From: Crystallibacter permensis
GTDB lineage: Bacteria; Actinomycetota; Actinomycetes; Actinomycetales; Micrococcaceae
DNA length: 64,000 nt
Reading direction: 5' to 3'
NCBI RefSeq assembly: GCF_025960875.1
Contig: NZ_JAODLR010000011.1
Location: 62,001-126,000 of the forward strand
Shown: one piece after another, positions 46,401-54,583 of the stretch
Layout of the letters: each line of letters opens with the position of its first letter
Position numbering within the stretch: position 1 is the stretch's first letter
The notes under the pieces: generated by a model
What the model was told of the DNA's origin: nothing
The model's input: the letters and a program-made list of their open reading frames with translations, nothing else
The model's database searches: none
Translations under genes and position numbers: made by a program

Positions 46401-47427
46401 GGGGCTGAGGGACGCCGTACTTGGCGGCCAGCCGTCCGGATTCCACCAGCCACCGGACGGTATCGTGGACGGTGTCGTCGAAGGGCCGCGCGCTCACACC
46501 CAGCTCGGTGGTGGCCGCCGACGTGTCGAATTCCGTGCCGCGGCGGAGGATGTCCACGCTCTCTGCGTAGGCCGGCATTGTCCATTGCGCGGGCAGCCGG
46601 CGCTGAAGCAGATCCATGGGCTTGAGCAGCGCCAGCATCAGTCCGGCCGGCACCGCCACGAACGGATATTTGCGCCCCGTCGCCCGCTCAAGGGCGCCGA
46701 AGATCATCTTGCCGTCCGCAAAATGGCCTGGGACCACATAGCGCTGCGGTTCACTGCACTTATTGACGACGGCGGCAACCAGCGCCGCGACGTCGCGCAC
46801 GTCCGTGTAATGGGTGCTGCCGGAGGGCCAGGTTGGGAGCCGTCCGGCGGCCTGCCAGCGAAGCCGTTCACTCTGGTCGCCGCGGTAGGGATCATGCGGG
46901 CCAAGCGTCGAACCCGGATAGACGGTGACTACCGGGTCTCCGGCCGCTTGGAAACCGCGGGCCACCTGCTCCGAGAGGATTTTCGAGCGGGTGTAGGGGT
47001 AGTCAACGTCACCCAGCGGAAGCGACGGATCAGTGCCGCCCTTCCGGACCAGAACGGCATACGTGGAAATGTGCACCACAGGTGAAAGCCGGGCGCGGAC
47101 GGCCTCGCCTAGGACATTCTCCGCCGCTTCTACATTGGTCCGCTCGATCTCGTCGGCCCGCCGCGGATCCAGGGAATAGATGGCTGCCGCATGAACGACG
47201 GCGTCACATCCGTTAACGGCGCCCCTCACCACCTGTGGATCCAACACATCGCCGACGACAACGTCCTGCTGCGCGGCAGCAACGACGTCGGCACCAAAGG
47301 GAGCCAGCGACGCGTGCGTTTTATCCCGGTCACGCACCAGCAACCGCACTGAGTGCCCCGCCTGAACCAACGCCGCCACTATGTGGCATCCGACAAAACC
47401 CGTGCCACCGGTCACTAGGACTCTCAT
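46372..47427 (-). CDS. NAD-dependent epimerase/dehydratase (extended SDR)
   Basis: Extended short-chain dehydrogenase/reductase of 351 residues. It starts MRVLVTGGTGFVGCHIVAAL, with the GxxGxxG cofactor motif, has the DAVVHAAAIYSLDPRR segment and catalytic YTRSK (Tyr-x3-Lys) near residue 145. It resembles dihydroflavonol reductase/3-beta-HSD-like members, with GHFADGKMIFGALERATGRK in the C-part. The substrate is unknown. It is a single gene convergent with the Lrp gene; the 178 bases upstream hold a terminator for the neighbouring symporter and no other gene. Confidence 0.88.
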   Translation of the reverse strand: MRVLVTGGTGFVGCHIVAALVQAGHSVRLLVRDRDKTHASLAPFGADVVAAAQQDVVVGDVLDPQVVRGAVNGCDAVVHAAAIYSLDPRRADEIERTNVEAAENVLGEAVRARLSPVVHISTYAVLVRKGGTDPSLPLGDVDYPYTRSKILSEQVARGFQAAGDPVVTVYPGSTLGPHDPYRGDQSERLRWQAAGRLPTWPSGSTHYTDVRDVAALVAAVVNKCSEPQRYVVPGHFADGKMIFGALERATGRKYPFVAVPAGLMLALLKPMDLLQRRLPAQWTMPAYAESVDILRRGTEFDTSAATTELGVSARPFDDTVHDTVRWLVESGRLAAKYGVPQPLRPAAGGPA

Positions 47428-47533
47428 TCCCCAAGCATGGACCTCTCGGCCACGCCTGCATAGACGCCGCCGTCGGGCTTCGAAATTCCGCCCGCTTAAA
47501 GAGGCATCTGAAAACCGGCTTGGAACGCACGAA

Positions 47534-47559
47534 GCGGGCCCGGAAATGTCCGGGCCCGC
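47534..47559 (-). terminator. Terminator hairpin after the acetate-type symporter
   Basis: An 11-bp perfect stem (GCGGGCCCGGA at 47534-47544, complement at 47549-47559) with an AATG loop, about 45 bases past the symporter stop. No long T run is present. Confidence 0.7.
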
Positions 47560-47605
47560 CGCTTTGCCGTGCAGTCGTGTTGCCGGCAGTTGTGTTGCCG
47601 TCTGG

Positions 47606-49222
47606 CTAGTGGTCGACGGCCTTTTCGGCGCCGACGCCGGTCAGTGAACGGACTTCCATTTCCGCCTGCTTGGCCGGATCCTCGACACGCTTGTCGAGTA
47701 CCGTGCCCAGCCAGCCGAGGAAGAACGCCAGCGGGATCGAGATGATGCCCGGGTTCTTCAGCGGGAACCAAGCGAAGTCCGCACCCGGGATCATCGAAGT
47801 CTCCGCACCTGAAACCACCGGGGAGAACGCGATCAGGATCAGCGCAGCGGCCAGACCGCCGTACATGGACCAGATGGCGCCCTGGGTGGAGAACTTCTTC
47901 CAGAACAGCGAGTAGATGATGGTCGGCAGGTTTGCCGAAGCCGCCACCGCGAAGGCCAGCGCCACCAGGAAGGCAATGTTCTGGCCCTGGGCGCCGATGC
48001 CGCCCAGGATGGAGAGGATACCGATGACCACCACGGTACGGCGGGCAACCTTCACTTCGCCGTCGGCGTCCACCTGGCCCTTGCGGACCACGTTCGCGTA
48101 AATGTCGTGTGCAAAGGAAGCCGCGGCAGTGATAGTCAGGCCGGCCACCACGGCCAGGATGGTCGCGAAGGCGACGGCGGAGATCAGTCCCAGCAGCAGC
48201 GGTCCGCCGAGCTCGAACGCCAGCAGCGGTGCAGCGGAGTTCACACCGCCGGGAGCGGCCTCGATCACGTCCGGTCCGATGAGCGCGCCGGCGCCGTAGC
48301 CGAGCACCAGCGTGAACAGGTAGAAGGCGCCGATCAGCCAGATTGCCCAGACCACGGACTTGCGGGCTTCCTTAGCGGTGGGAACGGTGTAGAAGCGCAT
48401 GAGAACGTGCGGCAGCCCAGCGGTACCGAGCACCAGCGCCAGAGCCAGCGAGATGAAGTCGAACTTGGAGGTTTCGCTGCCACCGTACTGCATTCCCGGA
48501 TTCAGGATGTCAGTGGTTCCGGCCGTCGCGGCGGCATCGCCGAGCAGGGCCGAGAAGTTGAAGCCGTACATCGCCAGCACCCAGATGGTCATCACGAACG
48601 CACCGGCGATCAGCAGGCAGGCCTTGATGATCTGGACCCAGGTGGTGCCCTTCATACCGCCCACCAGTACGTACAGGATCATCAGCGCACCGACCACCAC
48701 AATAACGATGGACTGGCCGAGCTTGTCGTCGATGCCCAGCAGCAGCGAGACGAGTCCGCCCGCGCCGGCCATCTGGGCCAGCAGGTAGAAGAAGCAGACC
48801 GCCAGCGTCGTCGTTGCCGCGGCGATGCGCACCGGGCGCTGCTTGAGCCGGAAGGAGAGCACATCCGCCATGGTGAACTTGCCGGTGTTGCGCAGGAGCT
48901 CCGCAACCAGGAGGAGAGCCACCAGCCAGGCAACCAGGAAGCCGATGGAGTACATGAAGCCGTCATAGCCGTTGATGGCGATGGCGCCGCAAATCCCAAG
49001 GAAGGAGGCGGCGGAGAGGTAGTCGCCGGCAATAGCGGTGCCGTTCTGTCCGCCGGTGAAAGAGCGGCCGGCCGCGTAGTAGTCGGCGGCTGTCTTGTTG
49101 TTGCGGCTGGCCCGCAGCACGATCACCATGGTGATCGCCACGAAGAGGCCGAAAATGGTGATGTTCAGCCAGGGCTCGCCGACCTGCGTCTCGGCCTGCG
49201 TGGTGGTGGTCAAGGGAAGCAT
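47606..49222 (-). CDS. Sodium:solute symporter for short carboxylates (ActP/MctC type)
   Basis: SSS-family transporter of 538 residues with about 13 membrane segments. It has DYYAAGRSFTGGQNGTAIAG, YLSAASFLGICGAIAINGYD, MADVLSFRLKQRPVRIAAAT and GTAGLPHVLMRFYTVPTAKE, close to ActP and to MctC, the pyruvate/acetate/propionate transporter of Corynebacterium. Its gene follows a DUF485 gene with a one-base overlap, as MctC follows cg0952, supporting the monocarboxylate assignment. The exact substrate is inferred. The operon faces a LytS/LytTR two-component operon and has candidate LytTR and CRP sites upstream. Confidence 0.9.
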   Translation of the reverse strand: MLPLTTTTQAETQVGEPWLNITIFGLFVAITMVIVLRASRNNKTAADYYAAGRSFTGGQNGTAIAGDYLSAASFLGICGAIAINGYDGFMYSIGFLVAWLVALLLVAELLRNTGKFTMADVLSFRLKQRPVRIAAATTTLAVCFFYLLAQMAGAGGLVSLLLGIDDKLGQSIVIVVVGALMILYVLVGGMKGTTWVQIIKACLLIAGAFVMTIWVLAMYGFNFSALLGDAAATAGTTDILNPGMQYGGSETSKFDFISLALALVLGTAGLPHVLMRFYTVPTAKEARKSVVWAIWLIGAFYLFTLVLGYGAGALIGPDVIEAAPGGVNSAAPLLAFELGGPLLLGLISAVAFATILAVVAGLTITAAASFAHDIYANVVRKGQVDADGEVKVARRTVVVIGILSILGGIGAQGQNIAFLVALAFAVAASANLPTIIYSLFWKKFSTQGAIWSMYGGLAAALILIAFSPVVSGAETSMIPGADFAWFPLKNPGIISIPLAFFLGWLGTVLDKRVEDPAKQAEMEVRSLTGVGAEKAVDH

Positions 49223-49593
49223 CAGTTCTTTTCTCCTGCCTGGGGCTCGACGGCCGCGGACTCAAGCTCGCTGCGCATCTCCGCCGCGATCGGATCCAGC
49301 TTCTTGTTGGCGAAGCTGACGTACCACATGGTGATCGCGAACGTGCTGACAAACTGCAGCAGTCCCAGGATCAGGCCGACGTTGATGTTGCCGATCACCT
49401 TGATGGACATGAAGTCGTGCGCATAGTCCGCCAACAGGACGTAGGCGAAATACCACAGCAGGAATGCAATGGCCATCGGGAACACGAAGCTGCGGTGCCG
49501 GCGCCGCAGCTCCTGGAACTTCGGTTCCTGCTGGACTTTCTCGAAGTCCACGGCTGCCGTGAAATCGGCCTCCGGGGTGGGATTTTGTCCCAT
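49222..49593 (-). CDS. DUF485 membrane protein, partner of the symporter
   Basis: Small protein of 123 residues with two membrane segments (about 42-62 and 75-98). The DUF485 pattern is FQELRRRHRSFVFPMAIAFL, then a YVLLADYAHDFM stretch and NVGLILGLLQFVSTFAITMW. DUF485 genes nearly always precede ActP/MctC-type symporters (yjcH-actP in enterobacteria), and the role is thought to be accessory to transport. The ATG at 49593 follows GAGGAG; the longer open frame to 49995 runs through the regulatory region and is rejected. Confidence 0.92.
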   Translation of the reverse strand: MGQNPTPEADFTAAVDFEKVQQEPKFQELRRRHRSFVFPMAIAFLLWYFAYVLLADYAHDFMSIKVIGNINVGLILGLLQFVSTFAITMWYVSFANKKLDPIAAEMRSELESAAVEPQAGEKN

Positions 49594-49614
49594 GTCTCCT
49601 CCTCTTGGGGATTT

Positions 49615-49651
49615 TGTGACTGCAATCACTCTCTTATGTGATCCAGTACAT
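49615..49651. promoter_or_regulatory. CRP/GlxR-type site with a weaker second site, upstream of the DUF485-symporter operon
   Basis: TGTGACTGCAATCACT (49615-49630) has the GTGA-N6-TCAC core and matches the AGCS upstream site at 13 of 14 central bases. A weaker palindrome ATGTGATCCAGTACAT follows at 49636-49651, about two turns away. The first lies 22-37 bases before the DUF485 start codon, which suggests repression if the promoter is upstream of it. Confidence 0.6.
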
Positions 49652-49675
49652 GTCTTCAGGCGCGGCCATAGCGAT

Positions 49676-49727
49676 CGGTGAACGGCAACCGGCCTGCGGT
49701 GAACGGCGGCCCGCTGCGACGAACAGC
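49676..49727. promoter_or_regulatory. Phased direct repeats resembling a LytTR operator
   Basis: CGGTGAACGGC occurs at 49676-49686 and 49697-49707, exactly 21 bases apart, with a weaker copy CGACGAACAGC at 49717-49727. On the minus strand each strong copy reads GCCGTTCACCG, which fits the core of the published LytTR site (two imperfect 9-base direct repeats with a GTT centre, about two helical turns apart). The sites are between the symporter operon and the LytTR regulator's operon. Confidence 0.6.
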
Positions 49728-49848
49728 ATGCCGCGAGGGAACTTCCCAGCACTGGCGCGGCCGCGGCCGTGCGCCTTCCGGTGCCCCCGGGTTCAACCGA
49801 CGACGGCGGTGCCTTCGGTGACGCTGTCACGAGGGATATCGTGGAGGA

Positions 49849-51051
49849 ATGTTCAGCACGGCCGTCGACATCGCGCTCATTGTGGCCATCGCGGCCGTCA
49901 CGGTGGCGGTCATCGCGCTGATCGGTTTTAAGCTCGCCCGCTCCAGCCGGGATCTGGGCTCCGAGGCCGAACTGGCCACCTACACCACCTTGCATACCGC
50001 CGGCCTTGCGGCGCCGTTCCTGCGCACCGGGCTCTCCCCTGCCGGCGCGGGCAAGGCCGCCCGTTATCTGCGCGAAATGCTCGGCAGCAACGATCTGGTC
50101 ATCACGGACGAGTCCTCAATGCTGGCGTGGGACGGCGCCCACGGACCGCGGGAAGAAGAGGCCATGGCGCTGGCGCGCCAGGTGCTGGACAGCGGCCGGA
50201 CCCAGGTCTTCCGCAAGCCCAGGCTCGCCGTGCCCGGCGCTGACCTGCGGGAGAACCCGGTCACGGAGGCCGTCTTCTCCCCTATCCAGGTGCAGGACCG
50301 GGTGGTGGGGACCGTCGGTGCCTACACCGAGCGTGTCGGGGCGTCGCTGGTCCGGGCCGCAAATGAAGTAGCCGGCTGGGTGGCCACGCAGATTGAGCTG
50401 GCGGAGCTGGACGCCTCGCGCACCCTGCTGATGGAGGCCGAAGTCCGCGCCCTGCGCGCGCAGATCAGCCCGCACTTCATCTACAACTCGCTCAACGCCA
50501 TTGCGTCCTACATCCTCACCGACCCCGTGCGCGCCCGCGAACTGGTCATCGAGTTCGCCGACTTCACCCGCTACTCGTTCCGGCGCCACGGCGACTTCAC
50601 CACGGTGGCGGAGGAGCTGCAGTCCATCGACCGCTACCTGCTGCTGGAACGGGCGCGTTTCGGCGAGCGGCTCAAGGTCAGCCTGCAGATCGGTCCGGAG
50701 GTGCTCAGCACGGTTATCCCCTTCCTGTCCCTCCAGCCGCTGGTGGAGAACGCGGTCCGGCACGGCTTGGAGGCCAAGGAGGGCACCGGCCACATCACGA
50801 TTGCCGCGCACGATGCCGGCGCCTACGCCGTCGTTACTATCGAGGACGACGGCGTGGGGATGGATCCTGAGCATCTGCGGCAGGTGCTCGCCGGGCACAC
50901 CGAGGGCGACCACGTGGGCCTGCGCAACGTGGACTCCCGGCTGCGGCAGGTCTATGGGGACGAGCACGGCCTGGTGGTGGAAACCGCTCCCGGCCAGGGC
51001 ACCCTGATCACCATGCGCGTACCGAAGTTCCAGCCGGACAACGTCGTCTAG
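49849..51051 (+). CDS. LytS/YehU-type sensor histidine kinase
   Basis: Histidine kinase of 400 residues. It has one N-terminal membrane segment (about 5-27), a GAF-like middle region (about 50-180), and the His_kinase domain with AQISPHFIYNSLNAIASYI, the phosphorylated His at 209. The ATPase domain follows with LSLQPLVENAVRHGLEAK, IEDDGVGMDP and GLRNVDSRLRQVYG. Unlike classical LytS it lacks the five-helix sensor block, so the signal is likely cytoplasmic or read through the transporter. It is followed by a LytTR response regulator and transport genes in one rightward run. Confidence 0.92.
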   Translation: MFSTAVDIALIVAIAAVTVAVIALIGFKLARSSRDLGSEAELATYTTLHTAGLAAPFLRTGLSPAGAGKAARYLREMLGSNDLVITDESSMLAWDGAHGPREEEAMALARQVLDSGRTQVFRKPRLAVPGADLRENPVTEAVFSPIQVQDRVVGTVGAYTERVGASLVRAANEVAGWVATQIELAELDASRTLLMEAEVRALRAQISPHFIYNSLNAIASYILTDPVRARELVIEFADFTRYSFRRHGDFTTVAEELQSIDRYLLLERARFGERLKVSLQIGPEVLSTVIPFLSLQPLVENAVRHGLEAKEGTGHITIAAHDAGAYAVVTIEDDGVGMDPEHLRQVLAGHTEGDHVGLRNVDSRLRQVYGDEHGLVVETAPGQGTLITMRVPKFQPDNVV

Positions 51052-51055
51052 GCGA

Positions 51056-51095
51056 CAATCCCGTCCAGGCGGTGCCAATCCCGCCCAGGCGGCAA
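51056..51095. repeat. 20-bp tandem duplication between kinase and regulator genes
   Basis: The 20-base unit caatcccgtccaggcggtgc at 51056-51075 is repeated with about two changes at 51076-51095, immediately after the kinase stop codon. It is not coding. It may be a recent slippage duplication. Confidence 0.75.
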
Positions 51096-51139
51096 CGTGC
51101 GAGCGGGTCAACCGTGCGTGACGCAATAGACTGTCATGC

Positions 51140-51859
51140 ATGGTCAACGTTGTCATCGCGGATGATGAATTCCCTGCCGTCGAGGCCCTCGCCTACCTGC
51201 TGTCCCGGGATCCGCGGATAGAAAACATCTACAAGGCTATGAGCGGTGCCGAGGCATTGCGGGCGCTGGAAAGCCATAACGTTGACGCGCTGTTCCTGGA
51301 CATCCACATGCCGGCACTTTCCGGGCTCGATATTGCCCGTGTCATTTCCCGCTTCAGCCGGCCGCCCGCCGTCGTCTTTGTGACCGCCGACGAGGACCAG
51401 GCGCTGCAAGCGTTCGAACTGGCCGCGGTGGACTACCTGCTCAAGCCGGTCCGGCCGGAACGGCTGGCCGAGTCCGTACGCCGGATCTGCGAGCTGATCG
51501 AAGACGGCGATACCAAACCCGAGGTCATTACGGTGGACCAGGGCGGCATCACCAAGATGATCAGGCGCGACGAAATCAAGTACGTACAGGCCCAGGGCGA
51601 CTATGCCCGGCTGCACACGGCCGAGGCCAGCTACCTCATCCGGGTCCCGCTGAACGATCTCGAGCAGCAGTGGGAGGACGCCGGCTACCTGCGCATCCAC
51701 CGCTCGTACCTGGTGGCCATGAACCAGGTGCAGCAGGTGCGCATCACGGCCGGCAAGGCATCGGTGCTGATCAACGGCGCCGAACTGCCGGTGAGCCGGC
51801 GGCATCTGCCGGCCGTGCGGGACAAGCTCGAAGCCAACCGGGTCAGGCCGCGCGGATGA
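51140..51859 (+). CDS. LytTR family response regulator
   Basis: Response regulator of 239 residues: receiver domain (about 2-118, with DDE near residue 8-10, phosphorylated Asp 54 in LFLDIHMPALSG and Lys in YLLKPV) and a C-terminal LytTR DNA-binding domain (about 135-235, YVQAQGDYARLHTAEASYLI, LRIHRSYLVAMNQV). LytTR proteins bind direct repeats, and such repeats lie in the 255-base gap upstream of the kinase gene. No ribosome binding site precedes the ATG, but TAGACT (51127-51132) ends seven bases before it, so a leaderless internal transcript is possible. Its stop overlaps the next gene's start (ATGA). Confidence 0.93.
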   Translation: MVNVVIADDEFPAVEALAYLLSRDPRIENIYKAMSGAEALRALESHNVDALFLDIHMPALSGLDIARVISRFSRPPAVVFVTADEDQALQAFELAAVDYLLKPVRPERLAESVRRICELIEDGDTKPEVITVDQGGITKMIRRDEIKYVQAQGDYARLHTAEASYLIRVPLNDLEQQWEDAGYLRIHRSYLVAMNQVQQVRITAGKASVLINGAELPVSRRHLPAVRDKLEANRVRPRG

Positions 51860-52338
51860 CCGGACAGCCCGAGCGGCCCAAGGATCAACCGGACCGGCCC
51901 GCACCGCCGGCCGGCGTCCGCGAACCGCGTGCGGACCGGCCCGAGCGCGTGCGGGTGACGGCGCCGCGGTCCAAAGCACCGCTGGCGCCGGGCCGCTACA
52001 GCGTCTCGCGCGAACTGGCTGAACAGTCCGAGGTCGGCGAAATCTTCATCCGCTCGCTGATCCGCTCCCAGCTGCGGCTGGCGCTGGTAGTCGCCGGCGG
52101 ATTCGGCGTGATCCTGGCCGGAGTGCCGGTGCTGATGCTCCTCTTTCCGCGTGTCAACGACATCACGGTTTTCACCGTCCCGCTGCCCTGGCTGCTCCTG
52201 GGCGTGGGCATCTATCCGGTCATCCTGGTCAGCGCCGGGCTCTACAACCGGGCCGCGGCCAGAAACGAGCGCCGCTTCCGCCAGCTGGTGGACGATGAGC
52301 GCATCGCCCGTCCCGGCTGGCAGGGAGGGCCTGAATGA
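51856..52338 (+). CDS. Small two-helix membrane protein beside a symporter
   Basis: Protein of 160 residues with a long charged/proline-rich N-terminal region (about 1-60) and two hydrophobic segments (about 80-103 and 112-135). The pattern of SRELAEQSEVGEIFIRSLIR, a membrane pair, and a basic C-terminus is reminiscent of DUF485 partners but is not clearly that family. It overlaps the regulator and the second symporter by four bases each, so it may be the accessory subunit of that symporter. Function is inferred from position only. Confidence 0.78.
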   Translation: MTGQPERPKDQPDRPAPPAGVREPRADRPERVRVTAPRSKAPLAPGRYSVSRELAEQSEVGEIFIRSLIRSQLRLALVVAGGFGVILAGVPVLMLLFPRVNDITVFTVPLPWLLLGVGIYPVILVSAGLYNRAAARNERRFRQLVDDERIARPGWQGGPE

Positions 52339-53828
52339 GCCCGGCGGTCGGTCTTGCCGCGCTGGCCGCCGTCTGCGCAGCAACCGTGCTCATTGGTGTC
52401 TACGGACTGCGGATCTCGCGCACCACGGGAGACTTCTACGTAGCCTCGCGGACGGTGCGGCCGTGGTGGAATGCCTCGGCGATCGGCGGCGAATACCTCT
52501 CGGCGGCCAGCTTCCTCGGCGTGGCCGGGCTGATCCTGGTGTCCGGCATCGACGCGCTGTGGTTCCCCATCGGCTACACCGCCGGCTACCTGATGCTGCT
52601 GCTCTTTGTCGCGGCCCCGCTGCGCCGCTCCGGGGCCTACACCATCCCGGATTTTGCCGCCGCCCGGCTGGATTCGCGCCCGGCCCGCACCGTCACCAGC
52701 CTGCTGGTGGTCATCGTCGGCTGGCTCTACATCGTCCCGCAGCTCCACGGCGCGGCGCTGACCGTGCGCATCACTACCGGTCTGCCCGGCTGGGTGGGCG
52801 CCGCCGCCGTCGTTGTTGTGGTGGTGCTTTCCGTAGTGACCGGCGGGATGCGCTCGATCACCTTTGTGCAGGCCTTCCAGTACTGGCTGAAACTGACCGC
52901 GCTGGCCGTGCCGGTGATCTTTGTGCTGCTGGCCCTCGGGAGCACTTCGCAACCAATTACCGACGGCGGCGCGGTCTTCCACAGCGACCTCGACGTCTCC
53001 GACGAGGCGTCGCTCTACCGCAACATCTCGCTGATCACCGCGCTGCTGTTCGGCACATTGGGCCTGCCGCACGTGCTGGTGCGTTTCTATACCAACCCCG
53101 ACGGCCCCAGCGCGCGGCGGACCACGGTCATTGTGCTGGGGCTGCTGTCGCTGTTCTATATTTTCCCCACCCTCTACGGCGTGCTCGGCCGGATCTACAC
53201 GCCGGGCCTGGCCACCGGCGGCCAGGCGGACGCCACGGTCCTGCTGCTGCCGGCCCGGATTTTCGACGGCGCCGCCGGGGACCTGCTCTCGGCCCTGGTC
53301 ATTGCCGGCGCGTTTGCCGCATTCCTGTCCACCACGTCGGGCCTGGTGGTGTCGCTGGCCGGCGTGGTCAGCCAGGACCTGTTCCGGGGCAGCGTCCGAG
53401 GTTTCCGCTGGGCCGCCGTGCTCTCCGCCGTCGTGCCGTTGGCGGTTGCGCTGGCAACGGACTCGCTGGCCCTGGCCGGAAGCGTGGGCACGGTGTTCGC
53501 CTTTACCGCCTCCACCATCTGCCCGCTGCTGCTGCTGGGCATCTGGTGGCGCGGCCTGACCGACGCCGGAGCCATCGCCGGCATGGTCACCGGAGCGGTG
53601 CTGTGCGGCGCTGCGGTCATGCTCGCCGCGTTCGCCGGGAGTGCGTTGGGCCGGTTCGAGGAACTGCTCGCCCAGCCGGCGGCCTGGAGCGTGCCGGTGG
53701 CGTTCGTGGTCACCATTGCCGTATCGAAGCTGACGGCATCGCGCCGGCCCCTGACAGTGGCGCGGGTGATGGCGAGGCTGCACTCGCCCGAACACCATCA
53801 CCCGGCGCCGCGCACCGTAGGACGTTAA
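52335..53828 (+). CDS. Sodium:solute symporter (SSS family), second copy
   Basis: SSS-family transporter of 497 residues with about 13 membrane segments, a paralogue of the symporter at 47606-49222. Shared features include GDFYVASRTVRPWWNASAI, GEYLSAASFLGVAGLILVSG and FGTLGLPHVLVRFYTNPDGP; FLSTTSGLVVSLAGVVSQDL replaces the equivalent segment. It probably takes a monocarboxylate such as acetate or pyruvate, but its sequence is more divergent, so the substrate is open. It is the last gene in the kinase-regulator run, suggesting either a transport-linked sensor or feedback regulation. Confidence 0.88.
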   Translation: MSPAVGLAALAAVCAATVLIGVYGLRISRTTGDFYVASRTVRPWWNASAIGGEYLSAASFLGVAGLILVSGIDALWFPIGYTAGYLMLLLFVAAPLRRSGAYTIPDFAAARLDSRPARTVTSLLVVIVGWLYIVPQLHGAALTVRITTGLPGWVGAAAVVVVVVLSVVTGGMRSITFVQAFQYWLKLTALAVPVIFVLLALGSTSQPITDGGAVFHSDLDVSDEASLYRNISLITALLFGTLGLPHVLVRFYTNPDGPSARRTTVIVLGLLSLFYIFPTLYGVLGRIYTPGLATGGQADATVLLLPARIFDGAAGDLLSALVIAGAFAAFLSTTSGLVVSLAGVVSQDLFRGSVRGFRWAAVLSAVVPLAVALATDSLALAGSVGTVFAFTASTICPLLLLGIWWRGLTDAGAIAGMVTGAVLCGAAVMLAAFAGSALGRFEELLAQPAAWSVPVAFVVTIAVSKLTASRRPLTVARVMARLHSPEHHHPAPRTVGR

Positions 53829-53863
53829 GCACCGTGGGACGTTAAGCACGGCGCGACGTTAAT
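53813..53863. repeat. Three 17-bp tandem repeats across the symporter stop codon
   Basis: Copies at 53813-53829, 53830-53846 and 53847-53863 share CACCGTAGGACGTTAAG, with changes in the third. The first copy contains the symporter stop (TAA in GTTAAG). The unit is not a multiple of three, so extra copies would not extend the protein. It lies between convergent genes. Confidence 0.8.
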
Positions 53864-54453
53864 CAGTCAATAGCCGCCATGAGCTCGACAACACGGTCCA
53901 GGAACGCATCCACCTGGGTTTCCTCGTAGCCGTCCTGGCCCTTGGCCTCGCGAAACACCGAACGACGGACAATGTCGACGCTCAGCGGCTGGTCGTTTTC
54001 AAAGTAGGCCAGCAACTCGGAGCAGAGCGCGTCCACGTCCTCCACGTTGTAGCTGGTGGCATTGCGTTTGGCCGGACGGCGGAAGCGGTCCCCGGGCTCG
54101 CGGTGGAGCCGGGCGCGGAGCACGGCCGAAACGCGGCCGATCTGGGCCAGCCAGGCCTGCTCACCCTCCGCCACGATCAACGCGTCGCGCTCCCGCTGCG
54201 CGAAGACATCCTCCAGCCGGTCCAACGCCGAGTCGACCGCGCGTGGGTCATAACCGCCGCGGGCCGGCTCGAAAGTCATTCCGCGCACGTCGCGGCTGGT
54301 GATCTGCCCGCTGTCCGGGTCGTTGGCGTTGTAGTACTCCCGGGCGCGGGACAGGAACTGGTCAACCTGCCGGACGTTGTAACCGTGCTCGCGGCGCCCC
54401 ACGCGTTCGAAGGGTGCACTGCCCCGGCCAGCCTCATTCTTTTGTCGCACCAT
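53863..54453 (-). CDS. DivIVA domain-containing protein
   Basis: Protein of about 196 residues with DivIVA-like segments repeated three times: FERVGRREHGYNVRQVDQFLSRAREYY, FEPARGGYDPRAVDSALDRL and a third FREAKGQDGYEETQVDAFLD. Each pairs an aromatic-rich turn with a helix, as in the DivIVA N-terminus. DivIVA proteins mark curved membranes and scaffold growth or division proteins. This one lacks a long coiled coil. The ATG at 54453 is preferred; earlier in-frame starts (ATG 54486, TTG 54507) are possible. It follows cdsA, and this neighbour pair seems conserved in the group. Confidence 0.88.
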   Translation of the reverse strand: MVRQKNEAGRGSAPFERVGRREHGYNVRQVDQFLSRAREYYNANDPDSGQITSRDVRGMTFEPARGGYDPRAVDSALDRLEDVFAQRERDALIVAEGEQAWLAQIGRVSAVLRARLHREPGDRFRRPAKRNATSYNVEDVDALCSELLAYFENDQPLSVDIVRRSVFREAKGQDGYEETQVDAFLDRVVELMAAID

Positions 54454-54583
54454 CGTCCTCGATGCTTCCCTCTTCAGTAGTGACATCTGCTGTGCCAAAC
54501 TCCCCAATACCTGTGCCCGGCGAGCCCGCCGGAACGCGTTCTTGAATTATTTATGCAGTCTGCCTGCTGCTGCCGGGCTGGCT

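Noticed and set aside
49818-49830. GTGAC-gct-GTCAC inverted repeat before the kinase gene, as a CRP site
   Set aside because: The half-sites are separated by five bases, not six, so it does not fit the CRP/GlxR pattern. It may still be a site for another protein.
52242-53849. 535-codon minus-strand frame opposite the second symporter
   Set aside because: The product is rich in Gln, Gly, Arg and His, as expected from antisense of a hydrophobic protein; the symporter signatures on the plus strand are decisive.
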